Positions 8,243-16,791 of a DNA stretch of 64,000 nt are shown one piece after another. The position numbers were made by a program, and so were the translations under genes. The notes beneath the pieces were generated by a model that worked only from the letters and a program-made list of their open reading frames with translations, made no database searches and was not told where the DNA came from. The first letter of the stretch is position 1. Every line of letters starts with the position of its first letter. The DNA is taken from NCBI GenBank assembly GCA_964434165.1, contig CAYSUS010000008.1:51758-115757 (forward strand). Direction: 5' to 3'. The DNA comes from CAYSUS01 sp964434165. GTDB taxonomy: Bacteria; Planctomycetota; Planctomycetia; Pirellulales; Thermoguttaceae.

Positions 8243-9535
8243 ATGAAAGGCCTTTTGTTCACCTACTCGGCCACGTACGGCGGCGCCGTCGTCAGCCTGT
8301 TCTACCCCTACGTCGGGTTTCTGATCTACGTCTGTTTCTCGATCATCAAGCCGCCGTCGATGTGGTATTGGGCGAACCTCCAGGGCGGCAATTTCGATCG
8401 CATCGTGGCGGTGGCGATGATTCTCGGCTGGATCATCAAGGGGACCGGCACCTGGAAGCTGGGGCGGGCCTCGGGCACGATGCTGGCCCTGTTGGCCTTC
8501 TTCTTCTGGGGCATCGTGGGCTGGGCCTGCTCCGACATCCCCGCCCTGGGCCAGCTCTATGTCGTGCAGCAGGCCAAGATCGTGCTTCCGTTCATCATCG
8601 GCCTGACGCTCATGGATTCGACGGCCAAGCTCAGGCAACTGGCGTGGGTGATCGTGCTGAGCATCGGCTACCTGGCGTACGAGCTGAACGTGAGCTATTA
8701 CGCCGGGCTGAACCGCGTCGCCCGCGACGGGTTCGCGGGCATGGACAACAACTGCGTGGCTGTGCAAATGGCCGTGGGGGTGGGCATGGCCATGTTTCTG
8801 GGCTTCGGAGAGAAACGGCTGTGGATGAAGGCCATCGCCCTGGTCTCCGCGGTGCTGATGGCGCACACGATCATGTTTTCCTGGTCGCGCGGGGGCATGG
8901 TAGCCCTTTGCGTGGTGGGCCTGTCGAGCTTCGTGCTCATCCGCCGCGAGCCGAAGCATTACCTGATGCTGCTGCTGCTCGTGGCACTCGCGTTCCGCCT
9001 CGCCGGCGACCAGGTCCGCGAGCGGTTCATGACCGTCTTCGTCGATCCCAAGGAGCGCGACGCCTCGGCCAGCACCCGACTGGAGTACTGGGGCTACTGC
9101 CTCGACGCCATGAAGCGGAGTCCGGTGCTCGGCGTCGGCCCGGGGCACTGGTTCGAGGAATGCGACCGCCGCAACGTCAAGCGGATCTACGCGCACTCGG
9201 TCTGGATGCAGGCGGGGGCCGAGCTGGGCGTGCCGGGCCTGGCGCTGCTCCTGTTGTTCTACGGGCTGACCGTCAAGCGTCTTTACGGCCTGACCAAACG
9301 ACGGGCCCACGTGGCCGATCCCTGGTTCCCCGACGCGGCCCGAATGGTGATCGCCGCCGTGGTGGGATATGCCGTGGCCGGGACGTTCGTCAGCCTGGTC
9401 AGCCTGGAAACACCCTATTACATCGTGCTCCTCGGGGCGGGGGTGCTGAAGATGAACTCCCTCCTTCCGCGGCCCGAGGCCGGGGAGCCGTTGCTGGAAG
9501 AGCCGCTGGAGGAGCCGCAGCCCGTCCTCGCGTAG
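8243..9535 (+). CDS. O-antigen ligase/polymerase-like membrane protein (XrtA-associated O-glycosylation ligase type)
   Basis: The 430-residue protein is polytopic, with roughly ten to twelve hydrophobic segments. The Wzy/WaaL signature regions are visible: FSWSRGGMVAL in the middle, then ASASTRLEYWGYCLDAM, GVGPGHWF and HSVWMQAGAELGVPGLALLL. The N-terminus (YPYVGFLIYVCFSIIKP) resembles the putative O-glycosylation ligase of exosortase-A systems. Such enzymes polymerise repeat units or transfer glycans from a lipid carrier to an acceptor on the periplasmic face. ATG 8243 has GGAAG about six bases upstream; an earlier frame-open start at 8156 adds an unlikely proline-rich stretch. The neighbouring ABC exporter genes are interesting because Wzy-type polymerases usually work with a Wzx flippase, which is absent here. 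Confidence 0.82.
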   Translation: MKGLLFTYSATYGGAVVSLFYPYVGFLIYVCFSIIKPPSMWYWANLQGGNFDRIVAVAMILGWIIKGTGTWKLGRASGTMLALLAFFFWGIVGWACSDIPALGQLYVVQQAKIVLPFIIGLTLMDSTAKLRQLAWVIVLSIGYLAYELNVSYYAGLNRVARDGFAGMDNNCVAVQMAVGVGMAMFLGFGEKRLWMKAIALVSAVLMAHTIMFSWSRGGMVALCVVGLSSFVLIRREPKHYLMLLLLVALAFRLAGDQVRERFMTVFVDPKERDASASTRLEYWGYCLDAMKRSPVLGVGPGHWFEECDRRNVKRIYAHSVWMQAGAELGVPGLALLLLFYGLTVKRLYGLTKRRAHVADPWFPDAARMVIAAVVGYAVAGTFVSLVSLETPYYIVLLGAGVLKMNSLLPRPEAGEPLLEEPLEEPQPVLA

Positions 9536-9548
9536 TGGAAGGGGCTCA

Positions 9549-9621
9549 GGGGGTCGTGAGTGTCTCTCGAGAAGGGGCGCGGATGCAACCGGGGCATCGC
9601 CGGAATAGGACTCCCGGCCCC
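9549..9621. repeat. Dispersed imperfect inverted repeat, copy A
   Basis: The left arm (about 9551-9570, reading GGGTCGTGAGTGTCTCTCGA) and the right arm (9604-9621, with GACTCCCGGCCCC) belong to a family whose arms read roughly GGGTCGGGAGTC-TCTCTCGA and TCGAGA-GACTCCCGACCC. This is the most degraded copy. Better copies are at 29333, 34915, 42084 and 45661. Confidence 0.55.
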
Positions 9622-9653
9622 GTAGCCCCGGACGGCGAGAGTGTTTCCTCTTC

Positions 9654-10652
9654 ATGACTGAGTTGACCCGCCAGCGAGAAGACTTCCCGGCCGAGAACGG
9701 GGCCCTTCCCGAGCCGAGCGGGACGCCTTCGGTCGCGGAGCCCGCGCGCAGCGGCGGGGACGGGTCCGGGTTGCCTGACCCGGCCGATCCCTCGCCCGGC
9801 CTGGTGGGCGTGTTCCGCGAGATGGCGTGCGAGTTGATCGTCTATCGCGAGCTGCTCTGGCAGATCGTGCTCCGCGACGTGCGCATCCGCTACAAGCAGG
9901 CGGTGATGGGATTCGGCTGGGCTCTGTTCATGCCCATGATGGTCGTGGCCGCCGGTTTTCTCGTCAAGTACGCCATGGCCCGCGTGTCCGGCCAGCCCCT
10001 GCAGACGGCCGCGGTGGCGGGCATGGCCGTGAAGGCCCTGGCTTGGTCGTTCTTCGCCGGGGCCCTGGGGTTCTCCACCGCGAGCCTGACCAGCAACATC
10101 GCCCTGGTCACCAAGATCTACTTCCCCCGCGAGGTGTTCCCGCTTTCCGCCGTGCTGGTCCAGGCATTCGATTCGGCCATCGGGGCGTCGGTGCTCGCCG
10201 CGATGCTGGTGCTGATTCCGGGCGTGGGACTGAGCCTCGCGGCCCTCTGGGCGTTGCCGCTTCTGGTGCTGCTCGTGCTGCTGGCGTTCGGGACCGCGCT
10301 ACTGCTGAGCTGCGCCAACGTGTTCTTCCGCGACGTGAAGTACGTCGCACAGGTCATCATCACGTTCGGCATCTTCTTCACCCCGGTGTTCTACGAGCCG
10401 GAGTTCTTCGGTCCGACGGGCGGCTTCCTGATGATGCTCAATCCCCTGGCCCCGCTCTTGGAAGGGCTCCGCCTGGCCGTGGTCGAGCATCAAGGCCTCC
10501 TCGCCGCGATCAGCCACCCCGCCGACGGCGCCGAGATGCTGATCTGGACTCCCTGGTACCTGGCCTACTCGGCGTCGTGGGCCTTGCTCGGCACACTCGG
10601 GGCCTGGTGGCTGTTCCATCGCATGGAGTTTCTGTACGCTGAGTACATCTGA
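9654..10652 (+). CDS. ABC-2 type polysaccharide exporter permease (Wzm-like)
   Basis: This 332-residue membrane protein has about six hydrophobic segments after a hydrophilic, proline-rich N-terminal tail of roughly 50 residues. The conserved start of the transporter domain (LLWQIVLRDVRIRYKQAVMG) and the later FTPVFYEPEFF and MLNPLAPLLEGLR match polysaccharide ABC-2 permeases. It should pair with the Wzt-type ATPase encoded 4 kb downstream at 14712 to export a completed glycan across the inner membrane. The two halves are separated by the ulosonic-acid-like genes and a secreted hypothetical protein, an unusual split. ATG 9654 follows repeat copy A by about 30 bases. Confidence 0.9.
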   Translation: MTELTRQREDFPAENGALPEPSGTPSVAEPARSGGDGSGLPDPADPSPGLVGVFREMACELIVYRELLWQIVLRDVRIRYKQAVMGFGWALFMPMMVVAAGFLVKYAMARVSGQPLQTAAVAGMAVKALAWSFFAGALGFSTASLTSNIALVTKIYFPREVFPLSAVLVQAFDSAIGASVLAAMLVLIPGVGLSLAALWALPLLVLLVLLAFGTALLLSCANVFFRDVKYVAQVIITFGIFFTPVFYEPEFFGPTGGFLMMLNPLAPLLEGLRLAVVEHQGLLAAISHPADGAEMLIWTPWYLAYSASWALLGTLGAWWLFHRMEFLYAEYI

Positions 10653-10703
10653 ATCGAGCAGGGTCGTCGGCATGCACCGGGAAAGGAAGGACGCGCAGTC
10701 GGC

Positions 10704-11510
10704 ATGAAGGCCGTGGCCGTGGTCCAGGCAAGGATGGGCTCCTCGCGATGCCCCGGCAAGACGCTGGCGCCGATGGACGGCGAGCGTACGCTGCTGGACT
10801 GCACCTTGGACGCGCTGGAGGATCGGCGCGCGGGCCTGTCCGAGATCGTGGTGGCCACCTCGAGGTCGCCCGGCGACGACGCGATCGAAGACCACGTGCG
10901 CCGTCGCGGCTTGCGGGTGATCCGCGGACCCGAGCAGGACGTGCTGGCCCGATTGCTGCTCGCCGTGGAAGCCTGCCGCGCCGACCCTGTGGTTCGCGTG
11001 TGTGCCGACAATCCGTTGATCGATCCGCATCTCGTCGGCGATCTAGCCGGCTTCTTCGAGGCGCGGCGCGTGGACTACGCCGGATTTGTCACGTCCGACG
11101 GAGTGCCCTCGATCTGCACGCCGAGCGGCCTGTTTGTCGAGTGCGTATCGCCCGACGCCCTGCGTCGCCTGGCCGACGGCGATCCGCCGCCCGAGGTGAC
11201 CGAGCACGTCACGCTGGGCATCTACACGAACCCGGACTGCGACTGCACGTGGCTCCCGATGCCCGCGTGGGCCGACCGGCCGTGGCTCCGCTTGACCTGC
11301 GACACCTCGGAGGACCTCCGGCGGCTTCGCGCGGTGTTCTCCGATGGACCGATCGAGCGCCCCAGGCGCGAGCTGGTCGAGTGGCTCTCCGGCGTGCCAG
11401 AGCTCCGCGGCGCGATGGCCGAGGCGAACCGCCGCGACGGGAAGCCGGCCGTGCGCGTGACGCCCGACGCGCGCCGTCCGCAGCCCCAGCGATGCGAGGA
11501 CCCGTGCTGA
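10704..11510 (+). CDS. SpsF-type acylneuraminate/ulosonate cytidylyltransferase
   Basis: The 268-residue protein begins with the nucleotidyltransferase motif VVQARMGSSRCPGKTLAPM (residues 6-24). It also contains VRVCADNPLIDPHLV, typical of the SpsF branch of the cytidylyltransferase family. SpsF-like enzymes are thought to activate sugar acids as CMP derivatives. The next two genes encode a NeuB-type synthase and a KdsC-type phosphatase, so the three probably make and activate a nonulosonic or related ulosonic acid. An SpsF-type enzyme taking the place of a classical NeuA is notable. The C-terminal 30 residues are low-complexity and arginine-rich. CMP-sugar specificity is inferred from context. 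Confidence 0.82.
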   Translation: MKAVAVVQARMGSSRCPGKTLAPMDGERTLLDCTLDALEDRRAGLSEIVVATSRSPGDDAIEDHVRRRGLRVIRGPEQDVLARLLLAVEACRADPVVRVCADNPLIDPHLVGDLAGFFEARRVDYAGFVTSDGVPSICTPSGLFVECVSPDALRRLADGDPPPEVTEHVTLGIYTNPDCDCTWLPMPAWADRPWLRLTCDTSEDLRRLRAVFSDGPIERPRRELVEWLSGVPELRGAMAEANRRDGKPAVRVTPDARRPQPQRCEDPC

Positions 11511-11515
11511 TCACC

Positions 11516-12595
11516 ATGGACGCGCCGCTTCCGGAATCCGATCGAGCCGCGCCCGGCCGCACGCTGATCGTGGCCGAAGTGGGGCAGAACCACAATGGCT
11601 CGATGGCGTTCGCCCAGTCGCTGATCGACATCGCGGCCATGCCGATCATCGATCACTTCTCCGACGAGCAGCTCCCCGGCGTGGACGCCGTGAAGCTTCA
11701 GAAGCGCGATATGTCCGAGGAGCTCGTCGAGGAGGCTTGCCACGCGCGGTACGAGTCGCCGCACGCTTTCGGACCCACCTACGGCGAGCATCGCGAGGCC
11801 CTCGAGCTGGGCTACGAGGAGCACCGCGATCTGGGCCAGTACGCCCACGAGAAGGGACTCCTGTTCATCGAGACGCTCTGCTCGCCGCGGTGCGCGCGCC
11901 TGTGCGAGATGGTCCGCATCGACTACCTCAAGGTGGCCTCGCGCGATCTGACCCACGTGCCGCTGCTGCGTGCCCTGGCCCAGACGCGGATTCCGATCAT
12001 CCTCTCCACCGGCATGAGCGGGGAGGAGGAGCTCGACGCGGCGATCGACGAGATCGCCCGCGTGCACGAGGAGATCACCATCCTGCACGCCGTCTCCGAG
12101 TACCCCGCGCAGTACGCCCACATCGGCCTGCCGCGGATCGGCCGGCTCAAGGCCCGCTACCCGAAGTACCGCGTGGGGTATTCCGATCACTCGATCGGCA
12201 TCGTCGTGCCCGTGGCCGCCGTGTGCCTGGGCGCGGAGGTGGTCGAGAAGCACATCACCTTGAGCCGCCGCCTGAAGGGGAGCGACCACGCCGGGGCCCT
12301 GGAGCCGGACGGCCTGTGGCGCATGACTCGCGACATCCGCAACGTGGAGCGAGCCCTGCGGCCCGTGCCGAACGAGGAGCGCCTGGCCGCCGCGGAGGGC
12401 GCGCGGCGCAGGCTCGGGCGGTCGCTCGCCTCGGCGCGGCCGATCGAGCCGGGCGAGGTCCTCAGCGAGGAGGCTCTGGTTATGCTCAGCCCGGCCGCCG
12501 GGCTCTCGTGGCACCAGCGCGAGCGCCTGCTCGGCCGCAGGGCGAAGAGGGCGATCCCGCCGCGGGTCCACCTGATGCCGGAGATGTTCGAGTAA
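11516..12595 (+). CDS. N-acetylneuraminate synthase family protein (NeuB-like) with SAF domain
   Basis: The 359-residue product has the NeuB TIM-barrel motif VAEVGQNHNGSM (residues 19-30). Further motifs are DAVKLQKR, FIETLCSP, YLKVASRDL, ILSTGMS, VGYSDHSIGI and VEKHITLSRRLKGSDHAGAL. A C-terminal SAF/antifreeze-like domain follows (about residues 290-350, GRSLASARPIEPGEVLSEEAL). Such enzymes condense phosphoenolpyruvate with a hexosamine-type sugar to form a nine-carbon ulosonic acid. Compared with standard NeuB there is an insertion of about a dozen residues (around AAMPIIDHFSDEQLPGVDAV) near residue 40-55. ATG 11516 was preferred; ATG 11492 and GTG 11504 are in frame and would overlap or abut the upstream gene. 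No NeuC-type epimerase is in the window. Confidence 0.88.
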   Translation: MDAPLPESDRAAPGRTLIVAEVGQNHNGSMAFAQSLIDIAAMPIIDHFSDEQLPGVDAVKLQKRDMSEELVEEACHARYESPHAFGPTYGEHREALELGYEEHRDLGQYAHEKGLLFIETLCSPRCARLCEMVRIDYLKVASRDLTHVPLLRALAQTRIPIILSTGMSGEEELDAAIDEIARVHEEITILHAVSEYPAQYAHIGLPRIGRLKARYPKYRVGYSDHSIGIVVPVAAVCLGAEVVEKHITLSRRLKGSDHAGALEPDGLWRMTRDIRNVERALRPVPNEERLAAAEGARRRLGRSLASARPIEPGEVLSEEALVMLSPAAGLSWHQRERLLGRRAKRAIPPRVHLMPEMFE

Positions 12596-12602
12596 CCCTG
12601 CG

Positions 12603-13166
12603 ATGAAAGGCCCCGCCTCCAGACCCGAGCCGCTCGCGCAACGCGTGCTCCGCGTCCGTGCGATCGTGGCCGACATCGACGGCACGCTCACCGACGGGGG
12701 CATGTATTACTCCGACGGGGAGCAGGAGCTGAAGAAGTTCAACGTCCGCGACGGGGCCGGCGTCGCGCTGTTCCGCGCGGCGGGCGTGCGCGTGGTCTTC
12801 GCCAGCGGGGAAACGCATCCCGGCGTCGCGCGGCGGGCCGTGAAGCTTCGCGCCGACGCCTGTTTCGTCGGCTGCCGCGACAAGCGGGGCGCGCTGGAAG
12901 CGTGGCTGACGGAAAACGGGCTCCAGTGGCCGAATCTTGCCTGTGTGGGGGACGAGATCAACGACATTCTTCTCGCCCGCTCTTGTGGCGTGGCCTTGGC
13001 CGTCGCCGACGCCAGCCCGCTCTTCCAGGAGGAAGCCGACCGGGTGCTGGCGAGCCGCGGAGGCGAGGGGGCCCTGCGCGAGGCAGCCCTGTGGTTGCTC
13101 GACGAACAGGGCACGCTGCAACAGGCGCTCGATGCCTACCTGGCCGATTCTTGCCGCCGGGAGTGA
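12603..13166 (+). CDS. KdsC-type HAD phosphatase
   Basis: The 187-residue protein has the HAD nucleophile motif DIDGTLTDG (Asp24, Asp26), the KdsC hallmark FNVRDGAG (about 46-53), FASGE and the late acidic motif GDEINDI (116-122). KdsC-like phosphatases remove phosphate from ulosonate-phosphates and are often adjacent to NeuB or KdsA homologues. It begins eight bases after the NeuB-like gene. Here it most likely acts on the 8- or 9-phosphate product of that synthase. Length and motif spacing match the tetrameric KdsC family; substrate is inferred. Confidence 0.87.
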   Translation: MKGPASRPEPLAQRVLRVRAIVADIDGTLTDGGMYYSDGEQELKKFNVRDGAGVALFRAAGVRVVFASGETHPGVARRAVKLRADACFVGCRDKRGALEAWLTENGLQWPNLACVGDEINDILLARSCGVALAVADASPLFQEEADRVLASRGGEGALREAALWLLDEQGTLQQALDAYLADSCRRE

Positions 13167-13180
13167 CGATTTGCTAGACT
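13151..13180 (+). promoter_or_regulatory. Possible internal promoter before the secreted hypothetical gene
   Basis: TTGCCG (13151-13156) and TAGACT (13175-13180) are 18 bases apart, overlapping the end of the KdsC-type gene. The -10 box is identical to the one proposed for the whole cluster at 4023, which is the main reason to list it. Confidence 0.35.
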
Positions 13181-13259
13181 GCGGGATGTGGGCCTTGTCT
13201 CCAAATTCAGGCGTGACGCAGTTCCGGTCGCGCCGTCCGCACTCCGCAGGAATCCATCC

Positions 13260-14708
13260 ATGAACGCTCGCCTGCTGCTTCTCGCCGCGTGGATGACCGC
13301 CGCTTCGACCATGGGACAGGGGATCTTCTCCGGAGGCTCGAAGTCGCGCGAGCCCGTGCCGGATGCCGCTTCGCAGAAGAAGGCAATGGGGTTGGTGGAG
13401 GAGGTGTTTGGCGCCGAGGCAGCGGCCGCGCGAACGCCCGACGCGAAGCGCGCGGTGGCCGAGAAACTCCTGGCAGAGGCCTCGACGGCGGACGATTCGG
13501 CGAATCGCTACGTGCTCCTTCTTTCAGCCCGGAACATGGCGGCGGGGATCCCCGACTTGGACCTTGCCTTCCGTGCCGCCAACGCCTTGGCCGGGTCGTT
13601 CCAGACCGCGGCGACGGACCTGAAGCTCGAAGTCCTCGAAGCCGCTGCCAAGAAGGCTTCCAAGACCGATCAGTACAAGGGCGTGGCCGAGGCCGCCATG
13701 GCGCTGGCCGAGAAGGCGGGCTCGGACGACGACTTCGACAATGCCACGCGTCTGAACCAGTTGGCCGCCTCGTCGGCGAGGAGAAGCCGCGACGCCGCGC
13801 TCGCCAACCGCGTGACGGCCCAGCGGCGCGACCTGGACAAGAATGAAAGGCTCTTTCGCCAGGTCCAAGTGGCCCTGAAGACGCTCGAGACGTCGCCGGC
13901 CGACCCCAAGGCGAACTTCGTGGTCGGCCAGTACTACGGCTTCGTCAAGGGCGACTGGGAGCGGGGACTTCCGATGCTCGCCCTGGGCAGCGATGCGAAG
14001 CTCAAGGACCTCGCGGCCCGAGATCTACGAGGCGCGGAGGACGCCGCCGCGCAGACCGCCCTGGGCGACGGCTGGTGGGCCCTGGCCGAAGACGAGACCG
14101 GCACCACCCAGTCCCGCCTGCAAGCCCGAGCCGCGCACTGGTACGAGAAGGCCCTGCCGAGCCTCTCCGGGCTGGTAAAGGCGAAGGTGGAGAAGCGGCT
14201 GGAGGGGATAGACGGGAAGGAGGAGCGGGAAGAAGGGCCTAAGCATTACCTGGCGCCGGAGAACCTGAAGAACGTCGCGTTTCTGACTTACGCTCGCAAC
14301 TCGTGGAAGAACGATGGCAGTCATCTGTTCAGCGTGCGGGAGGTGGAGGGAGGATACGAGGTGGACTGCCGCGGCGATGGGGCATCGCCCTGGAAGATGA
14401 TCCTGTTCGCAAACGAGGACGTATTCACCAAGCGGCTCGTTGCCTCGTTTACCGTGGAGAAGGGGGAGTGCCTCCTGAGCCTTCGACCCAAAGACCTCTC
14501 GGCGAGGGGATCCTCCGTCGAATTCGATGCCGGCGAGAGGCATCGCGTTCATCTGTGGATACAACAGGGGATGGCCCAACTGCTTGTCGACGGACGACCT
14601 CGCGCGATCCCGAACAACGATCGCTCGACCTACGGTTTCTTCGCCTTCGTCCCGACCGCGGGGACCCGAATCGTATTTCATGATTTGGGCTTCCTAGCTA
14701 CGCAATAG
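13260..14708 (+). CDS. Secreted planctomycete-type hypothetical protein, helical repeats plus C-terminal beta domain
   Basis: The 482-residue product has a signal peptide (MNARLLLLAAWMTAASTMGQG). A long alpha-helical region (about residues 40-320) contains the stretches ADDSANRYVLLLSARNMAA, DLDLAFRAANALAGSF and FVKGDWERGLPMLALGSDAK. I recognise these as a recurrent architecture of planctomycete secreted proteins of unknown function. The C-terminal part (about 340-482) is beta-rich with WIQQGMAQLLVDGRPRAI, suggesting a concanavalin/LamG-like lectin fold. ATG 13260 has AGGAA seven bases upstream. It sits between the ulosonate genes and the Wzt ATPase, possibly with its own promoter. A carbohydrate-binding or envelope role is a guess. 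Confidence 0.75.
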   Translation: MNARLLLLAAWMTAASTMGQGIFSGGSKSREPVPDAASQKKAMGLVEEVFGAEAAAARTPDAKRAVAEKLLAEASTADDSANRYVLLLSARNMAAGIPDLDLAFRAANALAGSFQTAATDLKLEVLEAAAKKASKTDQYKGVAEAAMALAEKAGSDDDFDNATRLNQLAASSARRSRDAALANRVTAQRRDLDKNERLFRQVQVALKTLETSPADPKANFVVGQYYGFVKGDWERGLPMLALGSDAKLKDLAARDLRGAEDAAAQTALGDGWWALAEDETGTTQSRLQARAAHWYEKALPSLSGLVKAKVEKRLEGIDGKEEREEGPKHYLAPENLKNVAFLTYARNSWKNDGSHLFSVREVEGGYEVDCRGDGASPWKMILFANEDVFTKRLVASFTVEKGECLLSLRPKDLSARGSSVEFDAGERHRVHLWIQQGMAQLLVDGRPRAIPNNDRSTYGFFAFVPTAGTRIVFHDLGFLATQ

Positions 14709-14711
14709 CCA

Positions 14712-15965
14712 ATGAGCGACGTCGCGATTGAAGTGGGGAGGGTTTGGAAGCGATTCCACCGGGGCGAGTTCCTCGACAGCCTTCGAGACGTCTTGCCCGC
14801 GTTGGCCAGGCGGCTGCTAGGGAGGAGGCCGAGGACGGATGAACTCGGCGAGGGCGATTTCTGGGCCCTTCAGGACGTGAGCTTCCAGGTTCGGCGAGGA
14901 GAGGTGCTGGGCATCATCGGAGCCAACGGAGCAGGCAAGAGCACGCTATTGAAGATCCTGGCGAGGGTCTTGGCACCCAACCGAGGCCATGTGAAGGTAA
15001 ACGGTCGTGTCCGGGCGCTGATTGAGATAGCGGCCGGCTTCCATCCGGATCTCACGGGCCGCGAGAACGTCTTCCTGAACGGAACGATTCTCGGCATGCG
15101 CCGACGCGAGATCCTTGCCAAGTTCGACGAGATCATCGACTTCTCAGGAATCGAGCCGTTCCTGGACACGCCGGTGAAACGGTATAGCTCGGGCATGCAG
15201 GCGCGTCTGGGCTTCGCCATCGCGGCGCACCTCGATCCCGAGGTGCTCATCGTTGACGAGATCCTCGCCGTCGGCGATGCGGACTTCCAGAAGAAGTGTT
15301 TTGGCAAGTTGAGCAATGTCGGGCAAGGCGGCAGGACCGTAGTCTTCGTCAGTCACAACATGGGTGCGATCCAGTCCCTTTGCTCCCGGGCGATCGTTCT
15401 CGACACGGGGAAGTGCGTCTTCAACGGGCCGGTCCGCGAGGCGGTGGACCGCTACCTCTCACGGACCGCCGTTCCAAACGCGCATTGCGACCTCGAGTCC
15501 CTGACGGGACGAGGCGGGTCTCAGAAGGCGCGATTCACCAGCGTCGTTCTCCTGGACGGCGAGGGCCGGCCGTCCGCGGCCGTTCGTATGGGCGAGCCGC
15601 TGGCAATTGTACTGCGGTTCCGTTGCGCGCAGCCGGCCTTGGGCGTAATCGTCGGGGTCGGGATCAGCGACGCCGCGGGATTCAGCCTTTGCCGGATGCA
15701 GACCGATGAACTGCTTCCTGAGCCGTTACCGGCCTTTGATCGCGGCGGCGAGGTCGCCTTTCGGATCCCGGCCGTGCCACTGTTACCGGGCACCTACAGC
15801 CTGCGCCTCGGGATCACTACGAACGCGCGCGAAAGCGCAGACCACATCGTCAACGCCGCGAGCTTCATGGTGACCGAGGCCGATGTGTTCGGCACGGGTC
15901 GGCCCCCGCGCGGGGACGGCGGCTGCTTCTTCGTGACGGCCGACTGCAATTATCGAATCCTGTGA
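14712..15965 (+). CDS. ABC exporter ATPase with C-terminal carbohydrate-binding domain (Wzt-like)
   Basis: The 417-residue protein has the ABC ATPase fold: Walker A GANGAGKST (70-78), signature YSSGMQARL (158-166), Walker B VLIVDEILAVGD (178-189) and a switch His in VSHNMG. Residues from about 255 to the end form a beta-rich Wzt C-terminal domain, which in O-antigen exporters recognises the capped end of the glycan. This links the exporter to the Wzm-like permease at 9654. The last codons overlap the next gene by four bases (GTGA), indicating translational coupling with a methyltransferase. That resembles systems in which a terminal methyl cap signals export. Confidence 0.93.
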   Translation: MSDVAIEVGRVWKRFHRGEFLDSLRDVLPALARRLLGRRPRTDELGEGDFWALQDVSFQVRRGEVLGIIGANGAGKSTLLKILARVLAPNRGHVKVNGRVRALIEIAAGFHPDLTGRENVFLNGTILGMRRREILAKFDEIIDFSGIEPFLDTPVKRYSSGMQARLGFAIAAHLDPEVLIVDEILAVGDADFQKKCFGKLSNVGQGGRTVVFVSHNMGAIQSLCSRAIVLDTGKCVFNGPVREAVDRYLSRTAVPNAHCDLESLTGRGGSQKARFTSVVLLDGEGRPSAAVRMGEPLAIVLRFRCAQPALGVIVGVGISDAAGFSLCRMQTDELLPEPLPAFDRGGEVAFRIPAVPLLPGTYSLRLGITTNARESADHIVNAASFMVTEADVFGTGRPPRGDGGCFFVTADCNYRIL

Positions 15966-16735
15966 GTGTTCCCGATCACGAGGCAAGGGGGTTGTCCAGG
16001 GAACACAAGCGTTCCCAGCCGGCCGTGTCGATCACGCACGCCGCGAAGGCGATGGTTAAGTCACTTACGCCACCGTTGATTTGGTGCGCCGTGAGGCGAA
16101 TCGCCGGACTTGTCGAAACGGCGGAGCCGCAGCAGGAGGAGCCTCCGCCGGATCCAGCCCGCTTCGGGCAGCAGGATGCCGCCTGGTACGACGAAACCTA
16201 CGCCACGACCCAGCACTACCGGCAGCACTACACTGCATCGCACTATTACTTTCTGTGGTCCGTGATTGCAGACCGGATGATGCACCAACGCCCCGCTCGC
16301 GTGCTCGACATTGGGTGTGGTCCGGGGCAATTCGGCGCGCTTTTGCGCGACAAGGGGCTGGCCGACTACTGCGGCCTCGACTTCAGCCAACAGACGATCG
16401 CGATGGCCCGCGCCGCGTGCCCAGAGTTCACGTTCGTCCTCGCCGACGTGTTCCATTCCGACTTGATCGAAACCTACCCCTACGACACCGTCGTTTGCAT
16501 GGAGTTCCTCGAACACGTGGAGGACGATCTAGGAATCGGCAGGCGGCTGCGAAGCGGCACGCATTGCTATGCCACCGTGCCCAACTTCCCCTACGTCTCG
16601 CATGTGCGGCATTTCGCGACGCCAGCGGAGGTGGAAGCCCGATACAGCGATCTCTTCCACGACTTCAGCGTTGACGCCTTTCCCGCGAACGCTCAGGGCA
16701 ACGTCTTTTTCCTTCTGGAGGGGGTTAGGCGCTAG
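15962..16735 (+). CDS. Class I SAM-dependent methyltransferase
   Basis: The 257-residue protein has motif I VLDIGCGPGQFGALL (about residues 115-129), an acidic motif II in GLDFSQQTI, and VVCMEFLEHVED (motif IV region, about 178-189). The N-terminal third contains no recognisable domain. It starts at GTG 15962, overlapping the Wzt stop by four bases. Because of this coupling it may cap the polysaccharide with a methyl group recognised by the Wzt C-terminal domain, by analogy with O-antigen cap methyltransferases. That function is inferred, and methylation of a sugar precursor is equally possible. Confidence 0.82.
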   Translation: MSVPDHEARGLSREHKRSQPAVSITHAAKAMVKSLTPPLIWCAVRRIAGLVETAEPQQEEPPPDPARFGQQDAAWYDETYATTQHYRQHYTASHYYFLWSVIADRMMHQRPARVLDIGCGPGQFGALLRDKGLADYCGLDFSQQTIAMARAACPEFTFVLADVFHSDLIETYPYDTVVCMEFLEHVEDDLGIGRRLRSGTHCYATVPNFPYVSHVRHFATPAEVEARYSDLFHDFSVDAFPANAQGNVFFLLEGVRR

Positions 16736-16791
16736 CGGCGCGATAGGGACGACCGCCCCTTGATTACGACGTAGGCCGGAAACGATCGGAG

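Noticed and set aside
6707..9655. A 982-codon minus-strand open frame across the deacetylase, glycosyltransferase and ligase genes
   Set aside because: It is antisense to three genes with clear family motifs, and its composition is low-complexity (His-, Arg- and Gln-rich).
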